Source of the DNA: Pseudomonadota bacterium
Lineage (GTDB): Bacteria; Myxococcota_A; Polyangia; Polyangiales; Polyangiaceae
DNA: 22,819 bases
Assembly: GCA_023432025.1 (NCBI GenBank)
Contig: JAEYVE010000156.1
Span: 1-22,819 of the forward strand
Direction of reading: 5' to 3'
Shown: positions 7,891-16,265 of the stretch, piece after piece
How the letters are laid out: each line of letters begins with the position of its first letter
Position numbering within the stretch: position 1 is the stretch's first letter
The notes under the pieces: model-generated
The model's input: the letters and a program-made list of their open reading frames with translations, nothing else
What the model was told of the DNA's origin: nothing
Databases searched by the model: none
Position numbers and translations under genes: made by a program

Positions 7891-7891
7891 G
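7878..7891. promoter_or_regulatory. Inverted repeat over marR start codon, candidate operator
   Basis: CATGG and CCATG flank GGAAA-type spacing bases (7883-7886) and include the marR start codon. A second palindrome, TGGGATCCCA, lies at 7931-7940. MarR-family repressors often bind such sites in their own divergent promoter region. No binding data exist; the site is short. Confidence 0.3.
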
Positions 7892-7930
7892 GATACGCCT
7901 CATAGCATTCGGCGCCTGCCCGAACCAGCG

Positions 7931-7940
7931 TGGGATCCCA
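7931..7940. promoter_or_regulatory. 10-bp palindrome in marR/GH31 divergent region
   Basis: TGGGATCCCA is a perfect 10-bp palindrome 41 bp upstream of the marR start codon. If the GH31 gene starts at 8104 this site is non-coding and well placed for an operator serving both promoters. Confidence 0.25.
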
Positions 7941-8103
7941 TCGATTTCTCACGGGACGGGACGCGCCACGCCGCAGCTCGCCTGGGGACCGGGGGTCCGT
8001 GTCCGGCGCCCGAAAGCACCTGCTTCGGCCTTTCCAGGCGGACGCGCGCTGGACCCAGCGTCGACTTTCCCTCGCCACGCTTCGAGCCCACACTCCGAAG
8101 AGC

Positions 8104-10518
8104 GTGTACTTCCACAAAGTGCCTCATCCCGACAACTTCGTCTTCATCGAGCGCGTACGTGATGGACGAGGCGCCGCGGGACACGAAGACCTCGACGTAT
8201 CCATCGAAGACTTCGGAGGCGACGTGTTTCGTCTCGAGGTGCGGAGCCCGCGCTGGCCGAAGTCGCAGAGCCAAGCTGGCCTGTCCCCCGAGAAGGGTCC
8301 CGAGAGCCACTTTCACCTGGAGCTCGACAGAGAGGGCGCGCTCACGCTCGCCCCCCGAGCCACCGCGCGCAAGGGCCGAAAGAAGGGTGAGCCAAGAGGC
8401 CGCGCGCAGGCCAGCCTCGTCGGCCGCCCGAAAGAGAGCTTCGGCATTTGCGAAAATGGCTGGCTCCTCAAGCTCGTCCAAGAAAAGAGCGACCGCTTCT
8501 TCGGAATGGGAGAGAAATGGGGCCCGCTCGAAAAATCGGGGATCCGCACCAAGTTCTGGAACACCGACGTGTGGGCGGATTTTCCGCCTGGAGCCATCGA
8601 GGCGGCGAGCGTGGATCCACCCTATGCGTCGGTGCCGTACCTGATCGTGGCGCGCGGCGGCACCTTCTTCGGAATTTTGGTGGACGATCCCTATCCGGTG
8701 TTCATGGCCACCAATCCGCTCGTCGATCTGCAAGCGCAGTCGCCGTCGCCAGGCCTCGCTCCGGACGACGACGCCCTCTGCATCGGCGCGGCCGACGGCC
8801 TTCCGGTTCTCTACTTCTTGGTGGGGCCGACCCTGCACGAGCTCACGCAAAAGCTTCAAAGACTTTGCGGTACCACGCCGCGACCGCCCCTCTGGGCGCT
8901 CGGGCACCATCAAAGCCGCTGGGGTTACGCCAGCGCTCGGGATCTCGAGGAGCTCGACGAGCGCTTCGAGGAGCACGACGTACCTTGTGACGGTCTGTGG
9001 CTCGACATCGACTACATGGACTCGTTCAAGGTGTTCACCCTGGACGAGGGTCACTTTCCCGACCCAGAGGCGGCCCTCTTTCGTCTTCGCGAGCGAGGAC
9101 GACGTGTGGTGGCCATCCTCGATCCGGGCGTCAAAGTCGACGAAGGTTACCCGGTGTACGAGCAGGGCCTGGCCGGCGGGCACTTTTGCTTGACCGCCGA
9201 GGGCAAGCCGTTCGCCGGCTTCGTGTGGCCCGGCCGCTGCCACTTTCCCGACTTCTCACGGAAGGGCGCGCGGGATTGGTGGGCCAGCCACGTGTCGGCG
9301 CTGGCGGCGCGCGGCTTCGACGGCTTCTGGATTGACATGAACGACCCGTCCGTCGGCCCCGTCGAGCTTTCTGCCATGCGCTTCGATCATGGGCGCGCGA
9401 GCCACGAGAGCTATCACAACCAGTATGGGCTCGGCATGGCCGAGGCCACGCGCCAAGGCCTGCTCGACGCACGCCCGAGCAGTCGTCCGTTCGTGCTGAC
9501 GCGCAGCGCCTTTACCGGCATCAGTCGCAGCGCAGCCGTGTGGACCGGAGACAACCTGTCGAACTGGGCGCACCTCCGCGCGAGCCTGCCCATTTCGCTC
9601 AACCTGGCTTTGTCGGGGGTTCCGTTCAACGCGCCGGACGTACCGGGTTTTGGGGGCGACGCCACCGACGAGCTCTGCGTTCGCTGGTACCAGGCGTGCT
9701 TTCTCTTCCCCTTCTTGCGAAATCACAGCGTCAAGGGGAGCAGACGCCAAGAGCCTTGGGCGTTTTCAGAGCAAACGCTCGCAGAAGTGCGCCACTACGT
9801 GCGGCTCCGTTACCGCCTCACGCCGTACCTGTATCAGCTCTTCGTGGAGCAGGAGCGGAGCGGAGCGGCGATTTTGCGACCTTCCTTCTTCGATTCCAGA
9901 GATCCCGAGCTGTCCATCCGCGAGGATCAATTCTTGGTGGGGCCCGCGCTCCTCCAAGCTCCGGTGCTGGAGCCCGCTCCGAGCGAGGAGGAAAACGTCG
10001 CGGTCACACGCAACGTGGAGCTCCCCGAAGGGGACTGGTTCTGCGCCCGGACTGGGGAGTGGCTCTCCGGCAAGCAGGACTTCCGCGTCAGCGTAACGCG
10101 GAGCGAAACGCCTCTCTACGCGCGCGCGGGCTCGCTCGTGCCTCTGCTCGGTGAGGGTGCGTCGCAGCAAGCGCGGACCCTCGCGAGCGTCGAGCTCCAC
10201 GCCTTCGTGCGCGCGGGCGAACGCGCAGAGCTGACCTACGAGTACGACGATGGTGAAAGCTTCGCCTATCGTCGAGGCGCGTACCGCCGCTATCGCCTCA
10301 CGGTCGAACAGCGCGAGAAAACGCTTTATTTCACGGCTCGCGAGGAGTCTGGCGCGCTCACCGAGGCCGTCCCCGCGCTCCGTGTGTGCGTGGTCGCGTA
10401 CGGACACGCCACCAGCGTCATCGCGCCGAACGGCGACCGCTTTTCGCTCGAGCCGAGCAGCGAACAGCTCACCGGTCCCACGCTCGCGGCCCAGAGGAGC
10501 GCGTACTTCGACGTTTGA
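8104..10518 (+). CDS. Glycoside hydrolase family 31 (alpha-glucosidase-like)
   Basis: An 804-residue GH31 enzyme if started at GTG 8104. An N-terminal beta domain opens with VYFHKVPHPDNFVF and includes the family strand FFGMGEKWGPLE. The (beta/alpha)8 barrel has LWLDIDYMDSFKVFTLDEGHFPDP (shown in part; substrate Asp residues D301 and D303), the nucleophile D411 in GFWIDMNDPSVG, and the acid/base D483 in WTGDNLSNW. C-terminal beta domains follow, with the usual LRYRLTPYLYQLF before them. GH31 members of this type release alpha-linked glucose or related sugars with retention. No signal peptide is seen, so it is probably cytoplasmic. The frame is open back to GTG 7930, but those 58 codons are Arg-rich and unlike the family; both starts lack a good ribosome site. 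Possible control by the divergent MarR regulator. Confidence 0.92.
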   Translation: MYFHKVPHPDNFVFIERVRDGRGAAGHEDLDVSIEDFGGDVFRLEVRSPRWPKSQSQAGLSPEKGPESHFHLELDREGALTLAPRATARKGRKKGEPRGRAQASLVGRPKESFGICENGWLLKLVQEKSDRFFGMGEKWGPLEKSGIRTKFWNTDVWADFPPGAIEAASVDPPYASVPYLIVARGGTFFGILVDDPYPVFMATNPLVDLQAQSPSPGLAPDDDALCIGAADGLPVLYFLVGPTLHELTQKLQRLCGTTPRPPLWALGHHQSRWGYASARDLEELDERFEEHDVPCDGLWLDIDYMDSFKVFTLDEGHFPDPEAALFRLRERGRRVVAILDPGVKVDEGYPVYEQGLAGGHFCLTAEGKPFAGFVWPGRCHFPDFSRKGARDWWASHVSALAARGFDGFWIDMNDPSVGPVELSAMRFDHGRASHESYHNQYGLGMAEATRQGLLDARPSSRPFVLTRSAFTGISRSAAVWTGDNLSNWAHLRASLPISLNLALSGVPFNAPDVPGFGGDATDELCVRWYQACFLFPFLRNHSVKGSRRQEPWAFSEQTLAEVRHYVRLRYRLTPYLYQLFVEQERSGAAILRPSFFDSRDPELSIREDQFLVGPALLQAPVLEPAPSEEENVAVTRNVELPEGDWFCARTGEWLSGKQDFRVSVTRSETPLYARAGSLVPLLGEGASQQARTLASVELHAFVRAGERAELTYEYDDGESFAYRRGAYRRYRLTVEQREKTLYFTAREESGALTEAVPALRVCVVAYGHATSVIAPNGDRFSLEPSSEQLTGPTLAAQRSAYFDV

Positions 10519-10542
10519 ACGAAAGGCTGAGCCCTCGTTCGG

Positions 10543-10559
10543 GCCGCGCTGTGCGCGGC
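10543..10559. terminator. Hairpin between convergent GH31 and recD genes
   Basis: GCCGCGC-TGT-GCGCGGC is a perfect 7-bp stem with a 3-base loop, 24 bp after the GH31 stop and 92 bp beyond the recD stop on the other strand. No T-run follows in either direction. Its location suits a shared terminator. Confidence 0.4.
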
Positions 10560-10568
10560 GTGGGACGT

Positions 10569-10583
10569 AGTGCGGGAGCACCG
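10569..10583 (+). repeat. 15-bp repeat, copy 1 (downstream of recD)
   Basis: AGTGCGGGAGCACCG. It occurs three times in the window; the other copies are at 16272-16286 (opposite strand) and 19702-19716. The core GTGC-GGGA-GCAC is an inverted repeat. This copy lies in the gap between the convergent GH31 and recD genes. Confidence 0.5.
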
Positions 10584-10650
10584 CGCTCAGACGGAAGCCG
10601 CCTTCCCACCAACCCAGCGCTTTGTTAGCCGCTCGCTCGCCCCGGTTCGT

Positions 10651-12498
10651 TCAAACTCGATCGCTCGACGCCTCGAGCGGGGCTGCGAGCGCGTCGCACA
10701 ACCCCGACTCGCGCACGACGCCTTGCCGCACCGCGCTTTCGATGGCCTCTCGTGTGCCGAAGAGCCGCACGCGGCGCTTGGCGCGGGTGATGGCCGTATA
10801 CAAGAGCTCCCGCGTGAGCAGCGGGGAACCAGCTTGGGGGAGCACGATGGCAATTTCGTCGTGCTCCGAGCCCTGGCTCTTGTGAACGCTGAGGGTAAAG
10901 GCAGTTTCGTGCGCAGGGAGCCGGGCCGGCGAGAGTTCTCGGAGCTTTCCGTCGGCGCCCTGGAAGTACACGCGCAGCTTGCCGCTTCCGTTCGGCCAGG
11001 TGAGGCCCACGTCGCCGTTGAAGAGGCCCACTCCGTAGTCGTTCTGCGTCACGAGCACGGGGCGACCGCGGTAGAAGGGGCCGCGCGGCGGCACCAAGCC
11101 GGCGTCCACGAGCGCCCTTCGAATGACTTCGTTCAGGTGCTCGACGCCCGCGTAGCCACGTCGATGCGCGGCGAGCACGCGGAACTGCCCCAGGAGGCGT
11201 AGCGCGTCCTCGACGGTCTTCGCGCGCATGCACGGCCGGTAGCCTTCTACGACCACTTTGCGCAGAGCCGGCGAAAGCTCCCGCGCTGGCTCCGTGTTCG
11301 AAAATGTGAGCTCGGCGTCCGGCTCGGACGACAGACCCTCGAAAACGCCCGCCACGACTCCGGCTCTCACCGCCGCCGACACGCTTGCGATTGCGCTGTC
11401 TGCGCGGAACCGATAGCTCTTCGTGAGCTCCACCACGGAACGCGCGAGCGGCTCCGGCGCAGCGCACAGCTCCGCGAGCACGCTGCCCGCCTCGACCGAG
11501 GCGAGCTGATGACGATCTCCGAGCAGAATGAGGCGGGCCTCGCGCGGCACCGCCTCCACCAAGTGACGCATGAGCGCCAAGTCCACCATGGATGCTTCGT
11601 CGACGAGCACGACGTCCGCCACGAGAGGGCGGTGCGCATTCCGGAGGTAGCGGCTCGCCGATTCACGCGTCACCCCGAGCGCGCGATGGATGGTGCTGGC
11701 CTCTTCGACGATGGCAGAGCTCACCTCGACGGGCAGCGCTAGCTGCCCCTTGGCGCTCCGGATCGACTCCACGAGGCGCGCGGCGGCCTTGCCGGTGGGC
11801 GCCAAGAGCAGCACGCGCGGAGGACGCTCAGCGCGCGAAAGCGCCTGCTCAGCAAGCAGCGCCAAAATGCGCACCACGGTCGACGTTTTGCCCGTGCCGG
11901 GCCCGCCGGAAATGACCGCCAGGGGTCGCTCCAGCGCGACCCGCGCGGCTCGTCTTTGGCCGTCCTCGCCGCCCGCGTCACCGAAGAGTCGCGTCAAACC
12001 GGAGGCGAGCTCGGACTCTTCCAGAGCTCTGGGGGGCGCGACCGCTCGAGCGCGCAAGAGCGCCGCGAGACGAACTTCGTGCTCGTGGTACCTGTGCAGA
12101 TAGAGCCGCCCCTGTTCGTCCAAAACCAGAGGCCGTCGCTCGGCGCCGCGACTCACGAGCGCGCTCACTTCGAGCGCGCGCCTCCACTCGCGCGTGTCGG
12201 GCCAAACGCATCCGAGCGGTCCGCTCTCGCCGACCACCAGCTCGGAACCGAACCGGTCGAGCGGCACGCAGACGTGGCCCGCGCGCGTTTGGCGGCTGAC
12301 GAGCGCCGCAGCCAGAGCGACCGACTCGTCGCTCGCACCGGCGAGCGCCAGCAGATGGCGCGCGAAATGCACGTCGAGCGGCTCGAAGAACCCCGCCTCC
12401 CGAAGCGTCGCCAGGCTCGCCAGCGGAAACCCACTCGCAGCGAGGGGAGCGTCCGTAGCCAAGCGGTCCATTTCCGGCGAACGCGACTCCGAGCTCAC
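10651..12498 (-). CDS. recD: Exodeoxyribonuclease V alpha subunit RecD
   Basis: A 615-residue superfamily 1B helicase, the 5'-3' motor of RecBCD. Motif I (Walker A) is SGGPGTGKTS with K204; motif II is VVLVDEASMVD with D300-E301; LLGDRHQLASVEAG (motif III), VELTKSYRF, and the C-terminal AFTLSVHKSQGSEHDEI and LLYTAITRAKRRVRLFG complete the set. The length matches E. coli RecD (608) and the N-terminal region fits RecD rather than the longer RecD2. The start is GTG 12498: its GTGA overlaps the recB stop by 4 bp, so translation is probably coupled. The frame is open far upstream, but that stretch is the antisense-like shadow of recB. In the complex it helps unwind double-strand ends and is needed for regulated nuclease activity. 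Confidence 0.95.
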   Translation of the reverse strand: MSSESRSPEMDRLATDAPLAASGFPLASLATLREAGFFEPLDVHFARHLLALAGASDESVALAAALVSRQTRAGHVCVPLDRFGSELVVGESGPLGCVWPDTREWRRALEVSALVSRGAERRPLVLDEQGRLYLHRYHEHEVRLAALLRARAVAPPRALEESELASGLTRLFGDAGGEDGQRRAARVALERPLAVISGGPGTGKTSTVVRILALLAEQALSRAERPPRVLLLAPTGKAAARLVESIRSAKGQLALPVEVSSAIVEEASTIHRALGVTRESASRYLRNAHRPLVADVVLVDEASMVDLALMRHLVEAVPREARLILLGDRHQLASVEAGSVLAELCAAPEPLARSVVELTKSYRFRADSAIASVSAAVRAGVVAGVFEGLSSEPDAELTFSNTEPARELSPALRKVVVEGYRPCMRAKTVEDALRLLGQFRVLAAHRRGYAGVEHLNEVIRRALVDAGLVPPRGPFYRGRPVLVTQNDYGVGLFNGDVGLTWPNGSGKLRVYFQGADGKLRELSPARLPAHETAFTLSVHKSQGSEHDEIAIVLPQAGSPLLTRELLYTAITRAKRRVRLFGTREAIESAVRQGVVRESGLCDALAAPLEASSDRV

Positions 12499-15400
12499 AA
12501 CGCCGCCTCCCCCGCGCTTTCGGCGAGCGTGTCTTGCCCGCGCGGATCGTCCAGGAGAGCCGACAAGGACTCGACGAGCTCCCGCGAGGGTCGGTGAAAG
12601 AAGACTCCGCGGCTCGAGCCCGTGCTCGGCTGCACCCCGCGCACGAACAAATAGTACACGCCGCCGAAGCACCGCTCGTAGTCGTAGTCGGCCATGCGTC
12701 GTCCGAGGTACCGATGGAGCGCCACCGCGTACAAGAGGTACTGCAAGTAGTAGTGATGCTCGGCCATGGCTTCCGCGAGCCGCTCCGGGCGGTAGTCGTC
12801 GGAGTGCGGGCCCAGGTAATTCGACTTGTAGTCGAGCACGTAGAAGCGTCCTTCTCGCTCGAACACGAGGTCGATGAAGCCGCGCAGGAAACCCGCCCAC
12901 GCCTGAAATTCGAGGCGGGCCACGCGCTCCACGTACGCGGCGTCCCACGGCGCCCGCTCTCGATCACTCCGTTGACGAGCGCTCTTGGCAGGCTCTGGGG
13001 CATTCGAGAGCGCGCGAGCCAAGCGCTCCGCCGTGAGCAGGTGCCCCTCGTTCGCCCGGGATACGGGCACCACGAACTCCATTTCCGTCACGCGCGCCGC
13101 GCGGGGCACCTCACCGAGCGTCCACGGCGCGCCGTCGCCGCTCACGTCCGTGAGCGGCGTCGCGAGCACGTCGTCCAACGCCCGGCAGAGCGACGGAGCG
13201 TGCCGCGCATCGAATCCGTGCCGCCGCACCTCTCGCTCGACTACGGAGCGCCGCTCCTCGGCATTGCCCTCCCACGGCGCGTGCTCGAACACGGCGTGGA
13301 GCAGCTCGCCCGGGCCCGCGCCTCGAGGAAACTCGGCGAGCGGTAGGGCCTCGCCCGGCGACGAACGCTTGTCGACCTCCGCGGTCGTCGGTGTCTCCTC
13401 CCCCTCGTCGACGTCGCGTCCCGCACGCGCTTCGGGGCTGAGCACGGCGTGCGCGCCCCGCGTCATGGCCGAAAAACTGCTCGTTTTCGTGCCGCGTGGA
13501 ACTCGCTTACCGAGGCGCTCGGCGCGGAGCGCCGAGCGCTCGGCGCCGGCCGGAGGCCGGAGCACGGGCCCCGGCTCCAGGCTCGCTCTTCGAACGACCA
13601 ACGTTCCACCGCTCCGCGCGGCGAGCTGCTCGAGCTCCGCGAGGCGGGCCGCGTCGTCCAGATTTTTCAGGCGCGTCGCGACGTCCACCTCGAGCCCGCC
13701 CAAAGACTCCGCTGGCTGATGCAGCAAGTAGCCCAAGGGCGAAAAGGCGCCGCCCACGCCGCCCCAGAACGCGAGCACGTGGTGCTTGGCGCGCGTGAGC
13801 CCGACGTACGCCAGACGCAGCGCCTCCGCCTGGTACTCCCGTTCGTAGATTTCGAGCTCGGGCGTCTTGTGCGCCACGATGCGAACGTCCAGCACCAAGC
13901 GCTCGTGGTCCCCGGGGTCGTGAAACCTGAGGTTCTCCTTTTCACTCGCGAACGGCTCGGACGCCGCGCCCAAGTAAGGCAGCACCACGATGGGGTACTC
14001 GAGGCCCTTGCTCTTGTGCATCGTGGTCAGCGTCACCGCGTCCGCGTCGCTCTCGAGCCGGAGCTGCTGCGCCTCGGGAGCCATCCCTTGACTGTTCGGA
14101 TCCCGCCGCGCCTCGTCGAACCACTGCAAGAGCCCCACGACCCCCAGGTGCTCGCTCTTCTCCGCGCCGTGAAGGAGCTCCACCAAGTGCCGAAGGTTCG
14201 TGAGGCGCCGCTCTCCGCCGAGCACCGCGAGCGTCTTGGCCACGACGTCGAGCTCGCGCATGAGCCGGCCAATGGCGTGCACGAACCCGCTCTGCGTCCA
14301 AAGCACGTGACCTGCGCGGAAGCGCGCCACCCACGTTTCCCACGCGGCCTCGTCGTCGGCCAAACGCGCGATGACGTCCGCGCTCACGCCGAAAAAACGC
14401 GTGGCGAGCGCGGTGCGCACCGCGCTCGCGTTCGACGGCTCCGCCAGAGCGCGCATGACGCGCGAGAGCTCCTCGGCCTCCTCCGTTTCGAACACCGTGC
14501 GATCCCCCGCGAGCACCGCAGGGACGCGGAGCTGACGCAGGTGATCCTGGATTTCCTGCGCCTGGCGGTTGGTGCGCGTGAGAACCGCGATGTCACGCGG
14601 CTCGACCGCGCGAAGGCGCCCCGCTTCTTCCAGGCACGCCCCGCTCGCGAGCAAGCGCGCTATTTCGTGAGCGGCCAGCGCCGTCCATTCTCGCTGCCCT
14701 TGCCACGAAGGGCTGTCGACGCCCGCCGTGGCACGGTCGAGGTAAAGAAGCTCGAACGGCGGGAGCGGAGCCCCCTCGCGAAAAAGCCGGTCCTTGCGCC
14801 CCTCCGGCGCGCTCACCATCGCGTAGCGGATGCCATCGAGCAAAAACGGCCTCTCCGTCCGCGAAAACAGCACGTTCAGCGCCGTGAGCAGTGACGGATC
14901 GGAGCGGTAGTTCGTGGAGAGCGTCCAAGCGCCGTCCGCCGCGTCCCGCGCCGCCGCCAAGTACGCGAAGACGTCCGCCCCACGAAACGCGTAGATGGCC
15001 TGCTTCGGGTCGCCGATGAGGAAAAGCGCCGGCGCGTCTCCGCCCTTCGCGTCTCGCTCGCTCACGTAGACCCGGCGGAAAATTTCGTACTGTGTGGGGT
15101 CGGTGTCTTGAAATTCGTCGATGAGCGCGACCGGGTAACGCGTCCGCATGCGCCGCGCGAGCGCGGCGCCGGCCTTGCCTCGAAGCGCCACACACAAGCT
15201 CTGCAAGAGCCCATCGAAGGACTGCGTGCCCGCGTGCTCGTGCTCCACCGTGACGCGCTCGCGCGCAAACTGGACCATGCGCGTTCGCAGCTCGTTCAAG
15301 AGCTCGTCCCCCGCTTGGAGAGCGCGCTCAGAAGCCTCACACAGCGCAGAAATCGCCGAGAAGAGCGGGTGTTCCGGGGGCTCGTGCCCCTTCTTGACCA

Positions 15401-16265
15401 GCGTCACAGCCTCCCGGCGGAGGTACTTGAGCGCGCTCGGCAGCTCGCGAAACGCCGTCACCTCTCCGGCGAGCAGTGTCTCGAGCTCCTCTCTGTAAGC
15501 GGCAATTTTCTCGAACGAGTAGCGGGTCGCATGATGCTTTACCGGTGACAGCAGGGCAAACGCCTCGCTCGCTCCGCTCCGATGCGCGCTGACCGCATGC
15601 CTCCACGCCGCCGCGAGCGCCTCGCAGGCAGCCTCCGGAGCGCTGTCGCCTGAAGCTCTCACTGCCCCATGCAAAGGAAGCTCGGGCCACGCCGCCGCGA
15701 CGTACCCCAAAGCCACGAACGACGCGAGGCGGACGCGCCGCGCCTCGAGCAGCCTCCACACCTCGTCGGGCAAGGTCGCCACCTCCTTGGCCCAAAAATC
15801 GTGCGCCACCTCCGTGACGCGCGTCCGCTGATCCGCCGAAAGCTCCAGGTCGAAACGCGCGCCGCTTTCGAAGGCGTGCTCCTGAAGCATGCGCTGCGCG
15901 AACCCGTGAATCGTGAACACCGCCGCGCGATCCAGCGCCCGCTGCGCGACGCGCAAGCGCCCGAGCGCATCTGCTCGGTCCGTAGAACGCGAGAGAAGCC
16001 CCCGGAGCAGCTCGTCGCCGTCCGGCGCGTGCCCCGTGGAAAATGCACGTTCCGCTTCGTCGATGCGCCGACGAATTCGCTCGCGTAGCTCGGATGTTGC
16101 GGCCTTGGTGAAGGTGACGACCGCGATTTGATCGACGCCCAAGCGACGCTCGATCAAGAGCCGGAGCACGATGGACGTGATCGTGTACGTCTTGCCGGTA
16201 CCGGCGCTCGCTTCGATGAGCTGCGTACCGACGAGCGGGAGCTCGAGAGGGACGAGTGGTTTCAT
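12495..16265 (-). CDS. recB: Exodeoxyribonuclease V beta subunit RecB
   Basis: A 1256-residue helicase-nuclease. Superfamily 1A motifs are complete: Walker A ASAGTGKTYT (K25), motif II LIDEFQDTDPTQYEIF, motif III LIGDPKQAIYAFRGAD, STNYRSDPSLL, LTTMHKSKGLEYPIVVLP (motif V) and LAYVGLTRAKHHV (motif VI). The C-terminal RecB nuclease domain has RGFIDLVFE with D1132 and VLDYKSNYLG with D1145 and K1147. The 13-residue spacing of the two Asp equals that of E. coli D1067/D1080, so the nuclease should be active. AEHHYYLQYLLYAVALHRYL follows as expected. The start at 16265 overlaps the recC stop as ATGA. RecB is the 3'-5' motor, the only nuclease of the complex and the RecA loader. A low-complexity linker near 13510-13550 holds a strong hairpin. 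Confidence 0.96.
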   Translation of the reverse strand: MKPLVPLELPLVGTQLIEASAGTGKTYTITSIVLRLLIERRLGVDQIAVVTFTKAATSELRERIRRRIDEAERAFSTGHAPDGDELLRGLLSRSTDRADALGRLRVAQRALDRAAVFTIHGFAQRMLQEHAFESGARFDLELSADQRTRVTEVAHDFWAKEVATLPDEVWRLLEARRVRLASFVALGYVAAAWPELPLHGAVRASGDSAPEAACEALAAAWRHAVSAHRSGASEAFALLSPVKHHATRYSFEKIAAYREELETLLAGEVTAFRELPSALKYLRREAVTLVKKGHEPPEHPLFSAISALCEASERALQAGDELLNELRTRMVQFARERVTVEHEHAGTQSFDGLLQSLCVALRGKAGAALARRMRTRYPVALIDEFQDTDPTQYEIFRRVYVSERDAKGGDAPALFLIGDPKQAIYAFRGADVFAYLAAARDAADGAWTLSTNYRSDPSLLTALNVLFSRTERPFLLDGIRYAMVSAPEGRKDRLFREGAPLPPFELLYLDRATAGVDSPSWQGQREWTALAAHEIARLLASGACLEEAGRLRAVEPRDIAVLTRTNRQAQEIQDHLRQLRVPAVLAGDRTVFETEEAEELSRVMRALAEPSNASAVRTALATRFFGVSADVIARLADDEAAWETWVARFRAGHVLWTQSGFVHAIGRLMRELDVVAKTLAVLGGERRLTNLRHLVELLHGAEKSEHLGVVGLLQWFDEARRDPNSQGMAPEAQQLRLESDADAVTLTTMHKSKGLEYPIVVLPYLGAASEPFASEKENLRFHDPGDHERLVLDVRIVAHKTPELEIYEREYQAEALRLAYVGLTRAKHHVLAFWGGVGGAFSPLGYLLHQPAESLGGLEVDVATRLKNLDDAARLAELEQLAARSGGTLVVRRASLEPGPVLRPPAGAERSALRAERLGKRVPRGTKTSSFSAMTRGAHAVLSPEARAGRDVDEGEETPTTAEVDKRSSPGEALPLAEFPRGAGPGELLHAVFEHAPWEGNAEERRSVVEREVRRHGFDARHAPSLCRALDDVLATPLTDVSGDGAPWTLGEVPRAARVTEMEFVVPVSRANEGHLLTAERLARALSNAPEPAKSARQRSDRERAPWDAAYVERVARLEFQAWAGFLRGFIDLVFEREGRFYVLDYKSNYLGPHSDDYRPERLAEAMAEHHYYLQYLLYAVALHRYLGRRMADYDYERCFGGVYYLFVRGVQPSTGSSRGVFFHRPSRELVESLSALLDDPRGQDTLAESAGEAAL
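13515..13546 (-). repeat. Inverted plus direct repeat inside recB
   Basis: GCGCTCGGCGC (13515-13525) and its exact complement (13529-13539) form an 11-bp stem with a 3-base loop. A second direct copy of the first arm lies at 13536-13546, so the middle element could pair with either side. It lies in a poorly conserved Ala/Arg-rich stretch between the helicase and nuclease domains of RecB. Confidence 0.5.

Noticed and set aside
12499..12948. Longer N-terminus for RecD
   Set aside because: The extra 150 codons are Arg-rich shadow of recB; the GTG at 12498 overlapping the recB stop gives a family-length protein.
13449..14894. Plus-strand open frame of 481 codons opposite recB
   Set aside because: Arg/His/Leu-rich antisense shadow of the conserved RecB helicase domain.
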